From positions 1-29,042 of the forward strand of contig DFYV01000160.1 in the NCBI GenBank assembly GCA_002383425.1: a stretch of 29,042 bases of DNA, written 5' to 3'. Positions 1-8,678 of the stretch are shown here, piece after piece. Made by a program: the position numbers and the translations under genes. Each line of letters starts with the position of its first letter. Position 1 is the first letter of the stretch. This DNA comes from Bacteroidales bacterium UBA4073 (GTDB lineage: Bacteria; Bacteroidota; Bacteroidia; Bacteroidales; Tenuifilaceae). Below the pieces are notes generated by a model. It did no database searches and was not told where the DNA came from. It saw nothing but the letters and a program-made list of their open reading frames with translations.

Positions 1-33
1 ATAAAATATGAAAATTAATAACTTGTATAACTT

Positions 34-183
34 CAGAACTCCTGGCCCATGCATGAGAATCAATATTTTACAAAGTTTTTTAAAATATGAACAATAAAAA
101 TTTAACCGCTGAGGACTACAATTTTATGATTCCTTAAAACTGTTTTCAACGGGGTAAATATTGCTATTGAGTCAGGAGTTCTG
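34..183. repeat. Inverted repeat pair, possible small element
   Basis: An 11-base perfect inverted repeat, cagaactcctg at 34-44 and caggagttctg at 173-183, encloses about 130 bases with no open frame. No target-site duplication is visible on the outside, so calling it a MITE would be a guess. A close relative of the right arm (gtcagtagttctgta) occurs at about 19674-19688. The inside carries taaccgctgagg, similar to the start of the octamer repeat at 19181. Confidence 0.4.
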
Positions 184-198
184 TATTTATAATTATAC

Positions 199-261
199 CT
201 CACATCTCACGTCTCACGACTAATGTTCTTTTCGACTATGAACTTTTTAGACTGGGTTCAT
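199..261 (+). repeat. Heptamer repeats followed by nonamer-family tail
   Basis: Three heptamers in exact register (ctcacat, ctcacgt, ctcacga at 199-219) and a decayed fourth are followed at 240-261 by one gaacttttt unit and agactgggttcat. The latter matches the conserved end of the 9-bp arrays at 5533-5608 and 12080-12128. The element ends one base before the stop codon of the leftward EPSP-synthase-like gene, so it lies in that gene's 3' untranslated region. Confidence 0.6.
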
Positions 262-262
262 A

Positions 263-1501
263 CTACTGTACTGTAATTTCAAAACCCAATTTTTTCATCT
301 CATCCCAAAATGTGGGGTACGATTTACTGGTTACCCTGGCGTTATCCATTACCACTTTTTTCCCAAGTATGGCAAATGGTGCAAGTGACATTGCAACACG
401 ATGATCGTTTTGGGAGTCACATTCCACGGATTTTAGGCTTTTTAGTTTCGATTTGCCATCAAACTCAATCACTTCAACATTGTTCTCAATCCGAATTTGA
501 ATGGATGCATCAAGTTTTTGGAATTCGGACATAACTACTTTCAGCCTATCGGGTTCTTTGGTATGAAAATACTCAATGCCCGAAATGCTAAAGGGTATTT
601 CCAATGCTAAACAGGTAAACATAACGGCGGGAGCCAAATCGGGATGTTGCCTGAAGTTATGGGTGAAAAGCTTTGTAACTTTACCTTTGCGGTTTAGAAT
701 TATGCCATCTTCGGTAATTAGAGTGCTTACGCCAAGCTCGGTGAATATTTCCCTTACAACAGTATCGCACTGAAAGCTGTCGGGTTTCAGACCCTTTATG
801 CAAACCTCGGCTTTTTCAGCGAGGGCAGTAACTTCATACCAGTACGATGCTAATGACCAATCGGCCTCAATTGAGAGTTCGCTCCCATCGAATATCTGGT
901 GTTCAATTAGTACTTCGTTTTCGTGCCAATTGATGTTAACACCTAAATACTGAAGCGCACGAAGGGTCATCTTGGGGTATTCCTCAGCTATGATTTGATT
1001 CTTTAGTTCTATGATTTCGTCGGTACTGATGCCTGAATCCAATAGCATACGGGCTTCAATCATTTTACTGTTTATCAATCCTTCAACTCTCAGGATTTTT
1101 CCTTTAAGATTTTTACCGATAAGCCTGAAAGGAGGGTAACCAATCCGCTCTTCGAACTGAACATTTAACCCATGCTTCTGAAGTAGCGATACTATTTTTT
1201 CCGCGGTGCTAACCTTTAGGATATTTGATGATGATAGTACCCACTCTCCGCCAAAGTACTTGATAAAAGCCCTTATATGCCGTAATGCTCTGGCTGTTCG
1301 CCCACTTTTACTTTTTAGTCCTTCCTTGAATATGCTCTGGTCAATGATTTTTTCATCACCCTTTACTGATTCATGATGAGCTAAGTTAGCGTCTTTAAAT
1401 ATTCTAATTACCAGATATTTATGCGATATTGGTCGGGTTGGAGGAATGGTAACCTCACCATTAATCGTTAAGTCCGATTTGGTGATTTGATATCTTATCA
1501 T
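263..1501 (-). CDS. aroA: EPSP synthase family protein (AroA-like), divergent
   Basis: This is a 412-residue protein of the 3-phosphoshikimate 1-carboxyvinyltransferase family, which joins PEP to shikimate 3-phosphate in the shikimate pathway. The C-terminal half is clear: ADWSLASYWYE (213-223), HPDLAPA with the expected catalytic Asp (288), KEPDR (315-319, usually KETDR), NDHRVAM (365-371) and TSKSYPTFW (391-399). The N-terminal half is unusual. The SKSxSNR loop reads TRPISHK (22-28), the glycine loop before the conserved Arg is replaced by TARA, and the SSQ motif reads NSK (144-146). I chose the ATG at 1501 because family similarity begins there (MIRYQI). The longer start at 1579 would overlap the end of cdaA by 26 bases. 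Family assignment is secure. Whether it is still a working AroA is open. Confidence 0.75.
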   Translation of the reverse strand: MIRYQITKSDLTINGEVTIPPTRPISHKYLVIRIFKDANLAHHESVKGDEKIIDQSIFKEGLKSKSGRTARALRHIRAFIKYFGGEWVLSSSNILKVSTAEKIVSLLQKHGLNVQFEERIGYPPFRLIGKNLKGKILRVEGLINSKMIEARMLLDSGISTDEIIELKNQIIAEEYPKMTLRALQYLGVNINWHENEVLIEHQIFDGSELSIEADWSLASYWYEVTALAEKAEVCIKGLKPDSFQCDTVVREIFTELGVSTLITEDGIILNRKGKVTKLFTHNFRQHPDLAPAVMFTCLALEIPFSISGIEYFHTKEPDRLKVVMSEFQKLDASIQIRIENNVEVIEFDGKSKLKSLKSVECDSQNDHRVAMSLAPFAILGKKVVMDNARVTSKSYPTFWDEMKKLGFEITVQ

Positions 1502-1553
1502 ATCAATTGGGTTTAAAGTACTCAACAAATGTAATACTAACTTTAATGAGTTA

Positions 1554-2354
1554 TCATTTGTTTTGTAGCTTTTGTTCAAGTTTTTGTTTTAGGTCGTATG
1601 GGCTTATGCCATAGTCGATACTTCCGTTATCGGCCAGGCTGATTTTACCAGTTTCCTCTGAAACAACAATAACCACTGCATCGGTAACCTCGGTGAGTCC
1701 TATAGCCGATTTGTGCCGCATTCCGAATTGTGGAGGCAGGTTTAGGTTTTCGGATATTGGTAAAACACAACGTGCCGAATGAATTTTATTCCCTTTAATT
1801 ATTACAGCGCCATCGTGTAATGGGCTATTTTTGAAAAAAATGTTTTCCAGTAACCTGCTCGATAGCTCAGCATTTAAAATATCGCCAGTTTCGGAGTAAA
1901 CTTCAAGTTCGGAGTTTCGGGTTATTGCTATTAGAGCTCCGGTTTTGCTTTCGGCGAGGTTTTTGCATGCTTTGATTATGGCATCGATGTTTATGGGGCT
2001 CGCTGTGTTTTGCTCGGCTCTAAGTAGTAACGATTCTAAAGCACTTTTTCCTCTCGAAGTGTAACGTGTTCCGAGCAGTAGTAAAAACTTTCGTATTTCC
2101 TGCTGGAATACAATGATAAGGGCAATAACCCCAACACCTATTACCTGGCCAAGTATATTCCCCAGCAGTTCCATGTTGAGGGCTCTTACCACCAACCAGA
2201 TAAAGTATAGGAGAACAATCCCCAAAAAAATATTCATGGCTGATGTCCCCCTTATTAAAAGGTATATCTGGTATAGAAGAAATGCTACAATAACAATATC
2301 GACTATGTCGAGTATTCTTACATGAATAAAAAGCGTTGTGAGTAATAATTCCAT
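1554..2354 (-). CDS. cdaA: Diadenylate cyclase CdaA (c-di-AMP synthase)
   Basis: The 266-residue protein makes cyclic di-AMP from two ATP and is membrane-anchored. Three N-terminal transmembrane helices (about 13-33, 38-58, 65-84) and the connecting segment FQQEIRKFLLLLG (83-95) are typical of CdaA. They are followed by the DisA_N cyclase domain (about 100-245) with LHDGAVII (DGA at 181-183) and the second nucleotide motif at 213-215. That second motif reads RHK rather than the usual RHR. The gene starts four bases after the folP stop codon, and this folP-cdaA pairing is common in Bacteroidota. A product role in osmotic and cell-wall control is inferred from the family, not seen here. Confidence 0.92.
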   Translation of the reverse strand: MELLLTTLFIHVRILDIVDIVIVAFLLYQIYLLIRGTSAMNIFLGIVLLYFIWLVVRALNMELLGNILGQVIGVGVIALIIVFQQEIRKFLLLLGTRYTSRGKSALESLLLRAEQNTASPINIDAIIKACKNLAESKTGALIAITRNSELEVYSETGDILNAELSSRLLENIFFKNSPLHDGAVIIKGNKIHSARCVLPISENLNLPPQFGMRHKSAIGLTEVTDAVVIVVSEETGKISLADNGSIDYGISPYDLKQKLEQKLQNK

Positions 2355-2358
2355 GGGT

Positions 2359-3240
2359 TTATATGAATTGATATTCGGGTTGGCTTTCAGTTAATTCAAC
2401 TAACCTGATGGTTTCCACTGCTTCCTTAACGTCGTGAACTCTCAGTATGCTGGCACCTTTCAGAATAGCAATAGTGTTTAGAACAGTAGTTCCATTGAGA
2501 GCAAGTTCGGGTTTCGAGTGTAAGTATTTGTATATCATCGATTTTCTTGAAATTCCAACCAGTATAGGGAGTTCATGCAGCTTGAATGTATCAAGGTTTT
2601 TTAAAATGGAATAGTTATGTTCAAGGGTTTTACCAAAACCAAATCCGGGATCAATGATGATATCTTTTACGTTTAGCTGCTTTAACTTTTCAATTCTATC
2701 GTTAAAGAAAAGTAGAAGTTCCCTGATGATGTTCTGGTAGGTGGGATTTTGCTGCATATTTTCAGGTGTACCCTGCATGTGCATGATTACGTATGGCACA
2801 TTAAGTTCAGCAATGGTTTCAAACATAGTTTCATCCATTTTACCTGCCGAAATGTCGTTTATGATATCAACCCGATACTCATTAACAACCCTTTTGGCAA
2901 CTGACGAGCGGAATGTATCGACTGAGATAATGACTTCGGGGTATCTTTTCCGTATGGTACTTAAAGCCTTGTCAAGCCGTTTGAGTTCTTCCAGTTCGCT
3001 TACGGGTTTTGCTCCCGGACGGGTTGAACATGCGCCAATGTCAATTATTTGTCCTCCCTCGTCAATAATTTGCTTTGCCCTTTGGGCTATGCTGTACGAA
3101 AGTTGGAATCGGCTACCACTGAAAAACGAGTCGTTAGTCACGTTTATTATGCCCATAACCATGGGTTTATCAATGGTTATAAGTTTGCCGTTGCAGTGCA
3201 GCGTTTTTCTTGGTGCGAAAACTGAACGTTTTTGTTCCAT
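2359..3240 (-). CDS. folP: Dihydropteroate synthase
   Basis: The 293-residue enzyme condenses p-aminobenzoate with dihydropterin pyrophosphate in folate synthesis. It shows the whole TIM-barrel signature in order: GIINVTNDSFFSGSR (30-44) for pterin/pyrophosphate binding, DIGACSTRPGA, SVDTFRS, NDISAG, MHMQGTPENMQ, IIDPGFGFGKT and LVGISRKS. The C-terminal end carries LNGTTVLNTIA and RVHDVKEAVETI, the usual last two strands. It is the first gene of a leftward group with cdaA four bases behind it, and is divergent from tmk across 88 bases. The protein length and all motifs are normal for the family. I see no sign of sulfonamide-resistance insertions. Confidence 0.96.
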   Translation of the reverse strand: MEQKRSVFAPRKTLHCNGKLITIDKPMVMGIINVTNDSFFSGSRFQLSYSIAQRAKQIIDEGGQIIDIGACSTRPGAKPVSELEELKRLDKALSTIRKRYPEVIISVDTFRSSVAKRVVNEYRVDIINDISAGKMDETMFETIAELNVPYVIMHMQGTPENMQQNPTYQNIIRELLLFFNDRIEKLKQLNVKDIIIDPGFGFGKTLEHNYSILKNLDTFKLHELPILVGISRKSMIYKYLHSKPELALNGTTVLNTIAILKGASILRVHDVKEAVETIRLVELTESQPEYQFI

Positions 3241-3328
3241 TTTTTTCTATCTTGCAAAATATTTATTGGCTAAAATTACGAAACATTGTGTAAAGTTTAC
3301 TGATGTTGATTTTTAAAATTTTTTATTC

Positions 3329-4015
3329 ATGGCTTTAATTGTAATTGAAGGGCTCGATGGTGCAGGCAAATCAACCCAAATCGATATTCTCACAAATAAG
3401 CTAAAAGACAAAGCCATTCCTTCCCATTTCCTTCATTTCCCTCGCGTTGATGCCCCTTTTTTCGGTGAGCTTATTGCACGGTTCCTTCGCGGCGATCTGG
3501 GAGCAATTGATAGGGTCGATCCCTACGTGGTAGCATTGCTCTACGCTTTAGACAGGATGGATGCAGCGCCTGTTATTCGCCAGTGGCTGCACGGGAAACA
3601 TGTAGTTTTACTCGATAGGTATGTTTACTCCAATGTAGCTTTTCAGTGTGCCAAGCTCGACAGTAACGACCAAATAATCAGGCTACGTGAATGGATTCTG
3701 AAGCTGGAATTTGAGTACTATGCCATACCCAAACCCGATTTGAATATCTTTTTAGATGTGCCTTTAGAGTTCATACGCCGTCGTTTGACTGAGCTGCGAA
3801 TGGGTAATTCAAGGGATTACCTTCAGGGTAAAGAAGATATTCACGAAAAAGATTTATCGTTTCAGGAAAAGGTTAGAGCTATTTATCTCCAGCAGCAACA
3901 CTACGACCCAAATTTTGTTGTTTTAGATTGTGCCGATAAACGCGGGCAAATGCTTAAGCCCGATGTCATATCGTCGATGATTCTTAACGAGATTGCGAAA
4001 CGAAACATTTTTTAA
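3329..4015 (+). CDS. tmk: Thymidylate kinase
   Basis: The 228-residue P-loop kinase phosphorylates dTMP to dTDP. The Walker A is EGLDGAGKST near the N-terminus. The substrate-binding DR(Y/H) motif appears as LLDRYVYSNVAFQ and the LID region as FIRRRLTELRMGNSRDYLQG. Phosphate-acceptor binding residues around FPRVDAPFFGELIARFL match the family. It is slightly longer than the E. coli enzyme (about 210 residues). The gene is divergent from folP and is followed 18 bases later by a DoxX/MauE-like membrane protein, probably on the same transcript. Confidence 0.93.
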   Translation: MALIVIEGLDGAGKSTQIDILTNKLKDKAIPSHFLHFPRVDAPFFGELIARFLRGDLGAIDRVDPYVVALLYALDRMDAAPVIRQWLHGKHVVLLDRYVYSNVAFQCAKLDSNDQIIRLREWILKLEFEYYAIPKPDLNIFLDVPLEFIRRRLTELRMGNSRDYLQGKEDIHEKDLSFQEKVRAIYLQQQHYDPNFVVLDCADKRGQMLKPDVISSMILNEIAKRNIF

Positions 4016-4033
4016 CCCTAAAAGCTATTTTCT

Positions 4034-5254
4034 ATGAAGAGAGGTGTTTTAGTTTTCTCAAGGTACCTACTGGCTATAGTTTTCACTTTTTCTGGTTTTG
4101 TGAAAGGGATTGACCCCTGGGGTACCGCGTACAAGTTAATTGAATACTTCACGGCCTTTCATCTTGAATTTTTTAACAATTTTGCACTACCTTTTGCCGT
4201 TATTCTTTGTGTTTTAGAACTTTACATCGGGCTGTTATTACTTTTTGATGTTAAGCAAAAATTAGCCGTATGGGGTGTATTTCTGTTTATGGCCGGGTTT
4301 ACCCCCCTTACTCTGGTTTTAGCCATTACAAATCCAATTTCGGATTGCGGTTGTTTTGGCGATGCCATTAAGCTTTCAAACTGGGGAACATTTTATAAAA
4401 ATATTCTTTTTTTTGCAGCAGCAGCATTCCTTTTTTTTAACCGAAGAGACCTTAAAACTGGCATCACCTTTTTCAAAGAGAATGCAACAGCCATTATTCT
4501 ATTGATAATTGCTTTTCTACCATCGATTCACGGCATTCGCCATCAACCCCTTATCGATTTCAGGCCATTCCATGTTGGAGCAAACCTACTGGAATATACT
4601 TCTATCCCCGAAGATGCTCCCCACGATGTTTACAAAACGGTATTGTACTATCAAAAAGATGGCGTGGTAAAAGAATTTGATGAAACTAACTATCCGTGGA
4701 ACGATTCCACCTGGACTTTTGTCGATTCCAAATCGTATTTGGTAAAAAATGGATATACTCCGCCCATCAGCAACTTCACGCTATACTCCGAGGATGGCCA
4801 AAACTTCACCGATAGTGTGCTTCGCTCAAGAGGAAACTTGCTTCTTATTGTTGTTCCAAACGTAAAATACCTGTCTGAAACAGCAGCCAAAAAATTCCAG
4901 CTTTTACAGAAACAGGCATTTACTAAAGGGATAAAAATTTATGGTTTAACATCGGTTGCTGGGAATGAGCTGGCAAACCTGGAGAATAAACATGGTTTAT
5001 TTTTCACCTGGCTTCAGGCCGATGAGGTCATGCTTAAAACCATAGTTCGCTCTCATCCAGGAGCCCTATTTTTATACGATGGAACTATAATTGGCAAATG
5101 GCATTGGCGCGATATTCCTGATAATCTTTTAAAAAGCGACTACCCTTCAGCATTATTAATTAAATCGTTACAAGTTAAATTGGAGTATATGATTGCTGCC
5201 TTTTTATCGCTATCTTTAGTTTTTATTCTATTCTTGTTCAGAAAAGTAAAATAA
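4034..5254 (+). CDS. DoxX/MauE-like membrane protein with thioredoxin-like C-terminus (BT_3928-type)
   Basis: The 406-residue protein has four N-terminal transmembrane helices (about residues 7-27, 49-70, 77-100, 119-136). The second-half loop contains SDCGCFGDAI, the Cys-Gly-Cys signature of DoxX/MauE-like quinone- or disulfide-linked membrane proteins. A further hydrophobic stretch (about 150-166) is followed by a soluble region of about 200 residues that resembles a thioredoxin-like fold in its order but shows no CxxC. A last helix (about 383-402) ends in a basic tail. Bacteroidota carry this as a conserved family of unknown function. Its placement after tmk is the only context seen. A role in envelope redox is inference. 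Confidence 0.65.
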   Translation: MKRGVLVFSRYLLAIVFTFSGFVKGIDPWGTAYKLIEYFTAFHLEFFNNFALPFAVILCVLELYIGLLLLFDVKQKLAVWGVFLFMAGFTPLTLVLAITNPISDCGCFGDAIKLSNWGTFYKNILFFAAAAFLFFNRRDLKTGITFFKENATAIILLIIAFLPSIHGIRHQPLIDFRPFHVGANLLEYTSIPEDAPHDVYKTVLYYQKDGVVKEFDETNYPWNDSTWTFVDSKSYLVKNGYTPPISNFTLYSEDGQNFTDSVLRSRGNLLLIVVPNVKYLSETAAKKFQLLQKQAFTKGIKIYGLTSVAGNELANLENKHGLFFTWLQADEVMLKTIVRSHPGALFLYDGTIIGKWHWRDIPDNLLKSDYPSALLIKSLQVKLEYMIAAFLSLSLVFILFLFRKVK

Positions 5255-5273
5255 GATGAGTATGCTCCGAAAA

Positions 5274-5457
5274 GCACGAAGGCACGAAGGCACGATAGCA
5301 CGAAGGCACGATAGCACGAAGGCACGATAGCACGAAGGCACGATAGCACGAAGGCACGATAGCACGAAAGCACGATAGCACGAAAGCACGATAACATGAA
5401 GGCACGAAAGCAAGAAGGCACGAAGGCACGAAAGCAAGATAGCCGGATAGAACGAAA
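5274..5457. repeat. Octamer tandem array, 23 units
   Basis: Twenty-three consecutive 8-base units run without a single register break. The two main forms are gcacgaag and gcacgata, and between 5290 and 5361 they alternate strictly, giving a 16-base higher-order period. From 5362 the odd units change to gcacgaaa, and the last eight units decay (acatgaag, gcaagaag, gccggata, gaacgaaa). No spacers and no inverted arms are present. Open frames run through it on the reverse strand only because the unit contains no stop in those frames. Confidence 0.95.
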
Positions 5458-5532
5458 TGGGAGAAATAAGAATGAGTCCGGTATAAAAAGCATGTTTTAT
5501 TTTAGCAAAACAAGTTATGTTTTTAATTATCA

Positions 5533-5608
5533 GAACTTTATGAACTTTATGAACTTTATGAACTTTATGAACTTTATGAACTTTATGAACTTTATAGACT
5601 GAACTCAT
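5533..5608 (+). repeat. Nonamer tandem array, 7 perfect units plus tail
   Basis: Seven identical gaactttat units (5533-5595) are followed by the non-repeated tail agactgaactcat (5596-5608). The array lies in the leader region of the S46 peptidase, ending 37 bases before its ATG. The same unit and tail recur at 12080-12128 and in reduced form at 240-261. Identical units suggest recent copying or contraction compared with the decayed copy at 12080. Confidence 0.95.
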
Positions 5609-5645
5609 GATTTTAAACCATAACTACCATAAACAGATAAAACCG

Positions 5646-7832
5646 ATGAAAGCATTAAAAATTCTAATTACTTGGTTTTTTGTTATTCAACTTATTCCCA
5701 ATGCATTTGCCGATGAAGGCATGTGGATGCTTAACCTTATTGGTAAGAACATTACGGCAATGCAAACACTGGGTTTAAAGCTATCGGCCGAAGATATTTA
5801 CAGTGTCAATAAATCGAGCCTTAAGGATGCCATTGTTCAGTTCGACGATGGCGGATGCAGTGCTGAGTTGGTCTCGCCTAATGGTCTTTTCTTTACCAAT
5901 CACCATTGCGGAGTCGATGCTGTTCAAAATTTAAGCACGGTGAATAACAACCTGCTCGAAAATGGGTACTGGGCTAAATCGTTTGACGAAGAATTGCCTG
6001 CTCAGGGCAAAACCGCACTTATACTGGTTGACATCACCGATGTTACTTCCGATGTGCTTACTGGTATTAGCACTTCGCTGGGTAATGTTGAATATTTTGA
6101 GGCCATCAACCAAAGCATGCAATACTTACAGGACTCAGTTGAATCTACAACCGGATACCACGTGGTGGTTCGGCCTTTTTACAGCTATAACGAGTTTTAC
6201 ATGTTCCGATACCAACGCTACCGTGATGTTCGTTTGGTAGGTGTTCCGCCTGCATCGATAGGGAATTTTGGAGGTGATATAGATAACTGGCATTGGCCTC
6301 GCCATACAGGTGATTTTTGTGTGTTTCGAATATATACTTCGCCCGATGGCAAACCTGCCGATTATAGCCCACAAAACGTACCTTTAAAATCAAAAAACTA
6401 CCTGAAAATTAACATTAAAGGAGTGCAGGAGGGCGATTTTGCCATGATAATTGGATTTCCTGGAAGGACCTATAGGTATGCCTCGTCATTCGAGGCATTG
6501 TTTAACCGCGAGGTGGTTGCTAATTTCAAAAAAACAGTTTGGGGCGAAATGATTAACACCATTAAAAATGCTCAGCAAGCTGACCCTGCCGTAAAAGTAA
6601 GCTATACCGATAAGCACGATTACCTTGTAAATTTCTACCAAAAGGATGTTTGGCAAGCTCAATCGATGTACAGGTACAGCGTTGTGGAACGCCTTGCAGC
6701 ACGCGAAGATAGCCTTATGGCTTGGGCAAATAGCAATCCTTTCCTTTACAGTAGGTACGTGGCAAGCTTGCCCGTTCTTGAAAACTATTTCCAAACGGTT
6801 ACCCAAAATAAATGGGAAGAGATTGAGGAAGCATTATCGGCACTGTCGTTTTATCCTGTGGATGTTTACAAAAATGTTAGCGCCTGTAACGATTTTATAT
6901 CCGCAATAGTAATGCAGGGCAAACCATATAGCAGGCTAAGTTTTAGGAAGGATTACATCCGTAGGGAAGCTAAGCTGCTCGAAAAACGCTTACCCAACAT
7001 TTTCGAAAAGTATCATATCTATCCCGATGTTCAGCTCTACACCATTGCATTTGGAGCCTTACTCCAAAACAGTGGCAATTTTAACAACCTGGGAATGCTG
7101 AACGCCATAAGGAATGTAGAAAATATCAACACAACATATCCATACTACATACAAGCATTCTTCGCAAATTCCTATTTCACCTCAGCGGAGAATATGAAAA
7201 AGCTGATTGAAAAACCTTACCGGGATTCACTGCTCAAAGACCCTTTATTCATACTATACCATAACTACGATATGCTTTGGGATTCCATCTATAACTCTAT
7301 GTATGTGGCTCAGCAAAACTATAATAGGGCCATGCAGCTTTACACTAAAGGCATAATGGAAATGAAAAAGGGTAAGCTCCTGTATCCCGATGCAAACTCA
7401 ACACCGCGGTTAACGTATGGACAGGTTAAAGGGTATCGCCCTGCTGATGGTACTATTTATAAGCCCTTTACAACACTTGATGGGGTAATGGAGAAGGGAA
7501 ATCCCAATTCCGATGTGTTCACGGTACCAACAAAGCTTATAAAACTTTGGGAACGAAAAGATTATGGGATTTATGGTAAAAATGGTACTATGCCGGTTTG
7601 CTTCCTTACCAATAACGATATTACCGGGGGCAATTCCGGTAGCGGGGTTCTTGATGCAAATGGAAATCTGATTGGTATTGCATTCGATGGCAATGCCGAG
7701 GCAATGGCCAGCGATTTTATTTATGAACCCGAAAAACAGCGAACCATTGTGGTTGATATTCGGTACGTGCTTTTTATTATTGATAAGTTTGGCGAATCAA
7801 ATCACATTATTAACGAACTGACTGTTCTTTAG
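5646..7832 (+). CDS. S46 family dipeptidyl peptidase, DPP7-type
   Basis: The 728-residue secreted serine peptidase removes dipeptides from peptide N-termini in the periplasm or outside the cell. The start at 5646 gives a good signal peptide (MKALKILITWFFVIQ, cleaved after NAFA). The in-frame ATG at 5607 would put 13 polar residues before it. Family hallmarks are GMWMLN after cleavage, the catalytic His in FTNHHCG (86-87), the Asp in NWHWPRHTGDF, and the catalytic Ser in TGGNSGSG (Ser664). Just after it comes AFDGNAEAM. In characterised S46 enzymes a Gly at this place goes with hydrophobic P1 (DPP7), and Arg with acidic P1 (DPP11), so this protein should be DPP7-like. The upstream region is occupied by the octamer and nonamer arrays. 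Confidence 0.92.
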   Translation: MKALKILITWFFVIQLIPNAFADEGMWMLNLIGKNITAMQTLGLKLSAEDIYSVNKSSLKDAIVQFDDGGCSAELVSPNGLFFTNHHCGVDAVQNLSTVNNNLLENGYWAKSFDEELPAQGKTALILVDITDVTSDVLTGISTSLGNVEYFEAINQSMQYLQDSVESTTGYHVVVRPFYSYNEFYMFRYQRYRDVRLVGVPPASIGNFGGDIDNWHWPRHTGDFCVFRIYTSPDGKPADYSPQNVPLKSKNYLKINIKGVQEGDFAMIIGFPGRTYRYASSFEALFNREVVANFKKTVWGEMINTIKNAQQADPAVKVSYTDKHDYLVNFYQKDVWQAQSMYRYSVVERLAAREDSLMAWANSNPFLYSRYVASLPVLENYFQTVTQNKWEEIEEALSALSFYPVDVYKNVSACNDFISAIVMQGKPYSRLSFRKDYIRREAKLLEKRLPNIFEKYHIYPDVQLYTIAFGALLQNSGNFNNLGMLNAIRNVENINTTYPYYIQAFFANSYFTSAENMKKLIEKPYRDSLLKDPLFILYHNYDMLWDSIYNSMYVAQQNYNRAMQLYTKGIMEMKKGKLLYPDANSTPRLTYGQVKGYRPADGTIYKPFTTLDGVMEKGNPNSDVFTVPTKLIKLWERKDYGIYGKNGTMPVCFLTNNDITGGNSGSGVLDANGNLIGIAFDGNAEAMASDFIYEPEKQRTIVVDIRYVLFIIDKFGESNHIINELTVL

Positions 7833-7970
7833 GCACAAATCGACATTATAAAATCGCACCTGCCTTATGCAAATGTGCACCTTTGTTGGTTGTTTCTTAG
7901 ATTTTTACAACATAACAAGTATGCTTTATGCAAAAAAGTATTAAATTGCCGGGCAAAACAGCCAGTATCA

Positions 7971-8672
7971 ATGGATTTAAAGGTTATAATAGTAGATGAT
8001 GAGCCTTTAGCAATTGCAGTAATTGAAGGATACTTATCCCGAATACATGGAGTAAATGTGGTGGCTTCTTTTAGCGATGGGCTACCTGCCTTTGAATTTC
8101 TGCAGGATAACCCAATTGATATTATGTTTTTGGACATTGAAATGCCACATCTTACTGGTATTGAACTTGTTCGCAGTTTACGTAACCCACCAGTTGTAAT
8201 TATTACATCGGCCAATAGGGATTATGCGATTGAGGGGTTTGAGCTGAACGTTGCCGACTACATACTGAAACCGGTTACATTCGAAAGGCTACTTAAGGCC
8301 TTTTCAAAAGCCAAAGAATTGCTCTCAAGAAGAGCTAATGATTTAAGCTCTAATGAATCGGAGTATCTTATTTTCAAAGAAAGTAAAAGAAACGTAAGGA
8401 TTAAACAGGACGATATACTTTATTTTGAGAGCATTAAGGATTACGTTAAGGTTGTTACTGCAAGCCGCACTGTAATAACCAGACAAAGCATGGGGAGTCT
8501 TGAGCAAATGCTCGATAAAGACAAGTTTATTCGTGTGCATCGCTCGTTCATTGTTGCAGTAAATCATGTCGATACATTTTCAACATCATCCATTGAGGTT
8601 GGCGATTTTGAAATACCTGTTGGGAGGTTATTCAAAGATGAAGTGGTAAAGGTACTGGAAAGAAAAAAATAG
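7971..8672 (+). CDS. LytTR-family response regulator
   Basis: The 234-residue transcription regulator has an N-terminal receiver domain (1-120) with the acidic pair in IIVDDEP (9-10), the phosphoacceptor Asp55 in FLDIEMP and the conserved Lys100 in YILKP. The C-terminal LytTR DNA-binding domain (about 135-232) contains IKQDDILYFESIKDYVKV and FIRVHRSFIVAVNHV. The start MDLKVIIVDD at 7971 fits the receiver fold. A longer frame beginning at 7875 adds 32 residues with no family match. The large sensor kinase starts only six bases downstream, so the two are very likely a co-transcribed two-component pair. Confidence 0.93.
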   Translation: MDLKVIIVDDEPLAIAVIEGYLSRIHGVNVVASFSDGLPAFEFLQDNPIDIMFLDIEMPHLTGIELVRSLRNPPVVIITSANRDYAIEGFELNVADYILKPVTFERLLKAFSKAKELLSRRANDLSSNESEYLIFKESKRNVRIKQDDILYFESIKDYVKVVTASRTVITRQSMGSLEQMLDKDKFIRVHRSFIVAVNHVDTFSTSSIEVGDFEIPVGRLFKDEVVKVLERKK

Positions 8673-8678
8673 ATTATT

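Noticed and set aside
310..773. Forward frames of 74 and 65 codons opposite the EPSP-synthase-like gene
   Set aside because: Antisense shadows of a well-supported coding frame with no motif of their own.
3241..3328. Bacteroidota promoters for folP and tmk
   Set aside because: Only partial matches to TAnnTTTG (for example tattttgc on the folP side) with no well-placed TTTG; too weak to list.
5140..5608. Reverse-strand frames of 117, 126 and 63 codons and a forward frame of 68 codons with repeated tripeptides or octapeptides
   Set aside because: They are the octamer and nonamer arrays read as protein. Because neither unit contains a stop in those frames, long frames arise automatically; several frames are open at once and none has a non-repeat domain.
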